Part shown: positions 58,341 to 64,000 of the stretch, in pieces | Numbering within the stretch: the first letter of the stretch is position 1 | How the letters are laid out: the number at the start of each line of letters is the position of its first letter | Assembly: GCF_945859685.1 (NCBI RefSeq) | Contig: NC_079147.1 | Span: forward strand, 55,706,946-55,770,945 | DNA length: 64,000 bases | Reading direction: 5' to 3' | DNA from: Eupeodes corollae | Taxonomy: Eukaryota; Arthropoda; Insecta; Diptera; Syrphidae | Notes under the pieces: model-generated | Database searches by the model: none | The model's input: the letters and a program-made list of their open reading frames with translations, nothing else | What the model was told of the DNA's origin: nothing | Translations under genes and position numbers: made by a program

Positions 58341-58940
58341 GCTTTGGAATTAATTGGCGACTTTTTGGTACAAAAATATGAAGACTTACAAAAAACAATT
58401 AAAGACTAATAAAAATGGTTTCCGACTCAAATTTATAGAGAATAAAGAACGATATTGGCTTGAAAATTTATTTTTTCTTCACAAACTTTTGTTATTCAAA
58501 TATTGTTAAACTTTTAAAAAATATTGACAGACGAACACTAGGTGAAATTTTTAAGAATTTTTTAAACATTTCAACACAATTTTTATGAAAATTATTAAGG
58601 GGTTAGAGTAATTTCGAAATTAGAAATAACTTTTTTTAATATTTTGTATTATTTAAATAAATACTGTTTAATTCCAGCAGGGGAATTAGCTATTACCCCC
58701 TCCCTATTGGAGAATACTTTGTTAAATTTTCGTAGTATTCAGACCTAATCCGATTGCGAAGCACAAATTCATCAACTTTTGATTAATGGACGATCCAGGG
58801 TGGGGGTTTTATAAGCCATACATTCAGTAAAGTTGTATAAGTAAAGATTTGATCTAAAGGTTTGTTAGTAATTTAATGATATTAACCAAAAAGCGGTTTG
58901 CTGTGAAATTTAGAATTTCGAAAAACTTTAATAATGCTTT
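58341..58940. other. Unassigned stretch
   Basis: Nothing recognised before the mariner 5' region. 58640-58850 is less AT-rich and may be the outer part of the older mariner. Confidence 0.3.
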
Positions 58941-59427
58941 AAGTTAAAAGGTTTTTCAATCGGCGCGGGTTGATTTTGGAGTCCCGTGGCGGCCATTTTG
59001 TTTTGGTGACATCTGTCAAATCTTTTGTTTATTATTCAGTTGTTTATGCCAAATCGTCATGGCAAGTTACACGATTGAACAACAAGTTCAAATGATAAAA
59101 CTCAAACTTATTGCGCCCATTTTACGGTAAACGTCCTTCACAGTCGGATCTTCAACGTTTGGTGCCCAAATTTGAGACGAATAGTTTAGGAAACAATTAG
59201 CCAACACCCGTACGTTCAAGAACACAAGATCGCGAACGGTCCGTGAAAGTGTACAGTAGAATCCAAGCAGTCTATTCCTCGCCGTGCACAAGAACTTGGC
59301 CCTTCAACTTGGCGAATTTTGCGTGAGGACTTAGGTCTACACCTGTGCAAGATTTAACTGACCTAAGAGCTTAAAGTTCATGACCATAGACAACGCCACC
59401 GTTTGTTAGCAGACTGGGATTCTAATA

Positions 59428-60546
59428 AACGGTGATTTTTTAAGAGCTTGAGAACTTTTTTTAAAAAAAAACGCATACAATTTGCAAAATCTCATCGATT
59501 CTTTATTTGAAACATTAGATTGGTCCATGACATTTACTTTTTGAAGGTAATTTCATTTAAATGTTGACCGCGGCTGCGTCTTAGGTGGTCCATTCGGAAA
59601 GTCCAATTTTGGGTAACTTTTTCGAGCATTTCGGCCGGAATAGCCCGAATTTCTTCGGAAATGTTGTCTTCCAAAGCTGGAATAGTTGCTGGCTTATTTG
59701 TGTAGACTTTAGACTTGACGTAGCCCCACAAAAAATAGTCTAAAGGCGTCAAATCGCATGATCTTGGTGGCCAACTTACCGGTCCATTCCTTGAGATGAA
59801 TTGTGCTCCGAAGTTTTCCCTCAAAATGGCCATAGAATCGCGAGCTGTGTCGCATGTAGCGCCATCTTGTTGAAACCACATGTCAACCAAGTTCAGTTCT
59901 TCCATTTTTGGCAACAAAAAGTTTGTTAGCATTGAACGATAGCAATCGCCATTCACCGTAACGTTGCGTCCAACAGCATTTTTGAAAAAATACGGTCCAA
60001 TGATTCCACCAGCGTACAAACCACACCCAACAGTGCATTTTTCGGGATGCATGGGCAGTTCTTGAACGGCTTCTGGTTGCTCTTCACACCGAATGCGGCA
60101 ATTTTGCTTATTTACGTAGCCATTCAACCAGAAATGAGCCTCATCGCTGAACAAAATTTGTCGATAAAAAAGCGGATTTTCTGGCAACTTTTCTAGGGCC
60201 CATTCACTGAAAATTCGACGTTGTGGCAGATCGTTCGGCTTCAGTTCTTGCACGAGCTGTATTTTATACGGTTTTACACCAAGATCTTTGCGTAAAATTT
60301 TCCATGTGGTCGAATAACACAAACCCAATTGCTGCGAACGGCGACAAGCGCGAAACACATTTCGAACCGAACACTGATTTTGGTAATAAAATTCAATGAA
60401 TTGCAAGCGTTGCTCGTTAGTAAATCTATTCATGATGAAATGTCAAAGCATACTGAGCATCTTTCTCTTTGACACCATGTCTGAAATCCCGCGTGATCTG
60501 TCAAATACTAATGCATGAAAATCCTAACCTCAAAAAAATCACCCTT
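59428..60546 (-). mobile_element. DD41D (rosa-type) mariner with TA duplication
   Basis: Ends AACGGTGATTTTTT at 59428 and AAAAAATCACCCTT to 60546 are imperfect inverted repeats, each flanked by TA (59426-59427 and 60547-60548). At 1119 bp it contains a single transposase gene on the minus strand. Removing it and one TA restores the reading frame of the older mariner it sits in. Confidence 0.88.
59534..60433 (-). CDS. Mariner DD41D transposase, open but shortened
   Basis: A 299-residue open frame, MNRFTNEQRLQFIEFYYQNQ to HLNEITFKK. Cut-and-paste transposase: an N-terminal helix-turn-helix DNA-binding region, then the DDE/D catalytic domain with Asp in FSDEAHFWLNGYVNKQN, Asp in MWFQQDGATC, and Asp in CDLTPLDYFLWGYVKSKVY. 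There are 41 residues between the last two, the DD41D spacing. Oddities: NVFRA joins directly to CRRSQQLGL, where relatives (from memory, about 340-370 residues) have some 70 more, so much of the bipartite DNA-binding region is deleted in frame. Usually conserved residues are also changed (CDTARD for CHTARD, TVGCGLYAGG for TVWCGLYAGG). Probably inactive despite being uninterrupted. Confidence 0.85.
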   Translation of the reverse strand: MNRFTNEQRLQFIEFYYQNQCSVRNVFRACRRSQQLGLCYSTTWKILRKDLGVKPYKIQLVQELKPNDLPQRRIFSEWALEKLPENPLFYRQILFSDEAHFWLNGYVNKQNCRIRCEEQPEAVQELPMHPEKCTVGCGLYAGGIIGPYFFKNAVGRNVTVNGDCYRSMLTNFLLPKMEELNLVDMWFQQDGATCDTARDSMAILRENFGAQFISRNGPVSWPPRSCDLTPLDYFLWGYVKSKVYTNKPATIPALEDNISEEIRAIPAEMLEKVTQNWTFRMDHLRRSRGQHLNEITFKK

Positions 60547-60730
60547 TAGTTTGGAAAAGGACCCCAATTTTGGCCGAAAAATCATCTTTAGTGACGAGGC
60601 CCATTTTTGGGTGAAAGTAAAATTGTCGTATATGGGACGACATCAACCCACTCGAGGTTCACTAGGTAAAATGCATCCTTAAAAAGTTACCGTTTGGTGT
60701 GGATCCGGTTTTGAAAACGACGTTAGTGGC

Positions 60731-61400
60731 CCACTCGGATCGTAGCCACCGTAAAAAGCCGAGGCGGGTACTTGAATGAAGCCATATTCCACACTTAATG
60801 GAATACATGTGCTTTTCAAATTAAAAAATAATTTTGTGAATACCTCACACCCACCTTGTTTTTTCTGTTTCAACATCTACCCGCCCCTATTGAGAAAGAA
60901 CAAATATTTGAGTTCTTAAGAAGAAATCTTTTATAAGAGATTACTTAATTAATATTGAGTTTTTTTTAAGTTCTTGAAACTCGTCTTGAACTTTATCTAA
61001 TTTTTTGTTTGACGCACATACTAAATAGTGTACGGTTTTCTTAAAGTATTTTTTTCTTTCTAAATTGATTTTCTATTAAATAAAAAAACTTGAGTTCTTT
61101 AAAAATTCTTCTTTTTCAAGTAAATTTGCTTGGCATTCCCTAGAACTAAGATTAAAACACGAATTTCAAGAATACAATAGTGTCAAAAACATTAAATAAA
61201 AATAATTAAAAAATATTAAAAACGTTTTATATCTACTTATTTAATATAAAGGCTTGGAATCTCTAGAGAACTGAAGTGAAAAGAAATTCTGCAACGTGTA
61301 ATTTGTAAGTGCCCCACTAAAGTTCTTTAACAATTTATTTGTTTTTTATTTATTTTTTAGTGAGATAAACAACTTAAATGCTCCTTTTTCTTGAATTCAA
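60731..61400. other. Unassigned stretch containing dispersed repeat B
   Basis: Apart from repeat B copy 2 (60995-61316), nothing is recognised. Confidence 0.35.
60995..61316 (-). repeat. Dispersed repeat B, copy 2
   Basis: Reverse-complement counterpart of 3949-4275, about 57 kb away. It ends about 100 bp before the readable jockey LINE sequence. Confidence 0.65.
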
Positions 61401-61409
61401 GAACCCAGA

Positions 61410-63750
61410 AAATACAACTGCGAATTTTATTCTTCTGGTTCGCCAACATATTGGCCATCTGATACTAACAAAATACCAGACCTAATAGACTTTTTCGTAG
61501 TTAAAGGTATTAAACGAAATCATATAAGTGTCGAAGGTAATTACGATTTATCATCAGATCATACTCCAGTAATTTTATCACTGAGCGAAACAGAAATAAG
61601 AGAAAAAAGTAATCCCAAGCTCGTGAATAACAGAACAAACTGGAACAAATTCAGAGACAAGCTTGAAAATTTTATAAACCTAAGATCCCCTATGCAAACA
61701 ATTGAACAAATTGATCATGAAGTAGAACAATTTATTGCTGATGTGCAGCAGGCTGCAGAAGAAAGTACTCCAAAGAGAAAAAGAAATAAAATATCCTATC
61801 GAAATAAAGGAGTTGATATTGGAAAAAAGAAGAGCTAGAAGAAAATGGAAATCCACGAGATTTCCAGATGATAAGGTAGTTTTTAACCGTCTTAACAACG
61901 AATTAAAAAAACGAATCTGTGAGTATAAAAATGATTCACAAAGTAGATTCCTGAAAAGTCTGACGACGGATGCTTCTACAGAATACTCCTTATGGAAAGC
62001 AGCTAAGCGCCTTATAAGACCTCAGACACAAAACCCGCCGATAAAATCTCAAGATGGTAAATGGATCGGAAACCCGAAACAAAAGGCTGATCTCTTCGCT
62101 GAACATCTCGCGAATGTTTTCAAGCCATTCCCAGCAAGCACAGCTACAGATCCCTTACAGTTTGTTGACAGAAACGTCGAATGTGAAATACCTTTTGTCA
62201 CGCTCAAAGAAGTAAGAAGCATGTGTCAACATAAGTTGTCAAACAAAAAATCACCAGGGTACGATCTTATAACTGCTCAGGTTCTGAAAGAAATGCCTCT
62301 TATAGCCCTCAAGAAACTCCAATTTATAATAAAGTCATGCCTTAAACTAAGATATGTGCCACATCATTGGAAAATTGCGGAAGTCATTGTTATACCTAAA
62401 CAAGGTAAGCCACCAACAGAAGTTACATCTTACAGACCAATGTCGCTTATACTAATCATGGCAAAAGTTTTTGAAAAACTGCTACTGAAAAGGCTTAGCA
62501 AAATAATTGAAGAAAGAAGACTAATTCCGAGCCATCAGTTTGGATTTAGAAATAAACATTCCACGATAGACCAAGTGCATCGAATTACGGATGTTGTGGA
62601 AAAGGCACTTGAAGAAAAACAAGTATGCTCGTCTGTATTCTTAGATGTTGCTCAAGCTTTTGACAAGGTTTGGCACTTGGGACTTGAGTACAAACTGCAT
62701 AGGGACTTCCCCAGGCAGTACTACGAAATACTGAAATCCTACGTTACGAACCGACTCTTTAGAGTACGGTACGACCAAAATTACTCGGAACTTAAGAAAA
62801 TTGAAGCCGGTGTATCACAAGGAAGTGTCCTAGGACCAACCCTGTATCCGTTATATACAAGGGATATTCCAGTGGACATCAACGCTATCATGGCCACCTT
62901 TGCTGATGATACTGCAATATTGGTGCCAGATAAATCCGTTACGAAGGCTACACAAAAATTGCAAAACGCAGTCGATAAAGTCAGTGATTGGACGCACAAA
63001 TGGCGTATCAAATTAAACGAAACAAAATCGACGCATATAAACTTTACAAACAAAAACATAAACAATGTTCCGATTTTTACAAACAGTACAGAAGTATCTT
63101 ACTCCAATACTGCCAAATACCTTGGAATGAATTTGGATGCAAAGCTTAAATGGAAAGAACACATCAAAAAGAAAAGAGAAGAACTAAACTTGAAGTACAG
63201 AAAAATGTACTGGTTAATAGGAAAGAACTCTGACCTATCTATCCAGAACAAACTAATGTTATATAAGCAAGTATTGAAACCCGTTTGGACATATGGCATC
63301 CAACTATGGGGCTGTACAAAGAAAACAAATGCTGAACCCATCCAAAAATTCCAAAGCAAGGTCCTTCGTGGAATAGTAAATGCCCCTTGGTATATAAGAA
63401 ATAGCGATCTACATCGTGACCTTCAAATTGAAATGGTTACAGAAGTGGTTAAGAAACACGCTGTATCATACAATCAGCGACTGCAAAGTAAATGTACGAG
63501 ACAATGTTCGGGGATTAAGAAGAACCAAGCCTCATGAGCTGATGGGCTAAAAGCTACGGGAAAGTGTTATAACCTTAAACTTCCCCCAATGCGATTTAAA
63601 AATTAAGAAATAAAAATCATTTGTCGATCTTTCATAGATTGGTCCTGATTCACCGGTGGTTTTAGTGCGGTAAGAGTCCCACACTACTCGGTACCGATTC
63701 TTACCGAGTGTCTTTTGAAGATTTCCATCGGATAAAAAAAAAAAAAAATA
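61410..63750 (+). mobile_element. Jockey-group LINE, 5' truncated, nearly intact
   Basis: Begins inside the endonuclease domain (PTYWPSDTNKIPDLIDFFVV, with YDLSSDHTPVILSL as the catalytic SDH end), continues through a linker and the long RT frame, and ends after a 3' UTR in a run of 15 A residues at about 63735-63749. Only two frame breaks are evident, so this is among the youngest LINEs in the window. Confidence 0.85.
61735..63537 (+). CDS. Jockey-type reverse transcriptase, partial ORF2
   Basis: A 600-codon open frame; the true reading starts upstream in another frame. Domains: linker (KEIKYPIEIKELILEKRRAR), RT fingers (SPGYDLITAQVLKEM, VIVIPKQGKPPTEVTSYRPM), palm (SSVFLDVAQAFDKVWHLGLE, GVSQGSVLGPTLYPLYT, and FADDTAILV with the FADD box at 62899-62910), and thumb (WRIKLNETKSTHINFTNKN, TAKYLGMNLDAKLKWKEHI). 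It copies element RNA at a nicked target. The upstream endonuclease frame (to 61838) overlaps this one and must be joined by a single shift near 61770-61790, so the ATG at 61735 is not a natural start. Near 63488 the frame shifts again: the next frame reads VNVRDNVRGLRRTKPHEL, the family's usual C-terminus. Not functional as it stands. Confidence 0.85.
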   Translation: MLMCSRLQKKVLQREKEIKYPIEIKELILEKRRARRKWKSTRFPDDKVVFNRLNNELKKRICEYKNDSQSRFLKSLTTDASTEYSLWKAAKRLIRPQTQNPPIKSQDGKWIGNPKQKADLFAEHLANVFKPFPASTATDPLQFVDRNVECEIPFVTLKEVRSMCQHKLSNKKSPGYDLITAQVLKEMPLIALKKLQFIIKSCLKLRYVPHHWKIAEVIVIPKQGKPPTEVTSYRPMSLILIMAKVFEKLLLKRLSKIIEERRLIPSHQFGFRNKHSTIDQVHRITDVVEKALEEKQVCSSVFLDVAQAFDKVWHLGLEYKLHRDFPRQYYEILKSYVTNRLFRVRYDQNYSELKKIEAGVSQGSVLGPTLYPLYTRDIPVDINAIMATFADDTAILVPDKSVTKATQKLQNAVDKVSDWTHKWRIKLNETKSTHINFTNKNINNVPIFTNSTEVSYSNTAKYLGMNLDAKLKWKEHIKKKREELNLKYRKMYWLIGKNSDLSIQNKLMLYKQVLKPVWTYGIQLWGCTKKTNAEPIQKFQSKVLRGIVNAPWYIRNSDLHRDLQIEMVTEVVKKHAVSYNQRLQSKCTRQCSGIKKNQAS

Positions 63751-64000
63751 CCAAACATTTTCTCGGTGCAATTTTAAAGTTTTGTTGACTGCTTTAAGAT
63801 CAGAGTACAATTTACAAGTTAGCAGACTGATAACGATAGTAATTAAAAAAAAAAAATCTTATAACAGCTTTTGTTTTATTCTCCAAAGAAAAAGATCACA
63901 TTTTTCTGGAAAACTTTCTCATATTCTTGGTTTTTGCAAAAAGCTTCGTTTTTAACAACACATCTACACACAAAGCGCTTAAACCAGTGTTTCCCAACGT
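63751..64000. other. Flank after the jockey LINE
   Basis: AT-rich sequence with A-runs and no feature recognised up to the window end. Confidence 0.4.

Larger units (their letters stand above)
58945..60730 (+). mobile_element. Older mariner (DD41D-like) relic, split by a younger mariner
   Basis: The plus strand starts MASYTIEQQVQMIKL at 59059, then SIPRRAQELGPSTWRILRED and ADWDSN to 59427. It resumes exactly in frame after the nested element: SLEKDPNFGRKIIFSDEAHF with WV (60549-60620), then KVTVWCGSG near 60690. The first catalytic Asp (SDEAHF) is present; the rest is lost. The 5' and 3' limits are approximate. Confidence 0.75.

Noticed and set aside
1..64000. Endogenous retrovirus or other viral insertion
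   Set aside because: All reverse transcriptases seen have LINE motif order; I found no long terminal repeats, gag, protease, integrase or envelope-like sequence.
1..64000. A new multi-gene system
   Set aside because: Apart from Gprk2, every supported coding segment is a transposon gene or relic; there is no cluster of co-oriented unknown genes to support one.

Overview
The window looks like AT-rich genomic DNA from an insect, most likely a fly (Diptera). The evidence is one intron-rich host gene whose exons read as the fly G protein-coupled receptor kinase Gprk2, surrounded by decayed insect transposable elements. I see no bacterial, viral or organellar gene organisation, and I cannot name the species from sequence alone.

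Host gene. Gprk2 lies on the minus strand. Eleven coding exons run from 22812 down to a stop codon at 9117. Every junction has a GT donor and AG acceptor, and the reading phase is preserved throughout, giving about 705 residues. Missing is only the short first coding exon, which I could not find in the 41 kb upstream (22813-64000). That stretch is therefore probably first intron and/or 5' flank. Seven introns within the visible gene are short (64-183 nt), one is 238 nt, and two are about 5.1 and 5.6 kb; both of the long ones are filled with transposon relics.

Layout. 1-9116 is the region downstream of Gprk2: AT-rich sequence, two dispersed non-coding repeats and a broken Mutator-like (MULE) transposase. 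9117-22812 is Gprk2; its intron at 10.5-15.6 kb holds a mariner fragment, a hAT fragment and a Tc1 relic split by a 298-bp MITE, and its intron at 16.0-21.6 kb holds a dispersed repeat, a reverse-transcriptase relic and an RTE-like copy. 22813-64000 is a transposon graveyard with no host coding exon that I can support. It contains six copies of one RTE-like LINE family (counting the copy in the Gprk2 intron), several jockey- and CR1-like LINE relics, a (CCTATT)n array, a tRNA-derived SINE family, a TTAA-flanked 750-bp element, a 1.7-kb near-palindromic element with roughly 520-bp arms, a pogo element, a DD41D mariner, and a nearly intact jockey reverse transcriptase at the right end.

How it fits together. 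The main biology is one signalling kinase gene and the layering of mobile elements around it. Five nested insertions can be dated relative to each other: LINE in pogo in SINE (two events), LINE in a jockey-like element, MITE in Tc1, and mariner in an older mariner. I found no convincing new multi-gene system. The most unusual structures are the palindromic element, the triple nest, and the low-complexity insertion inside the Gprk2 RH domain.
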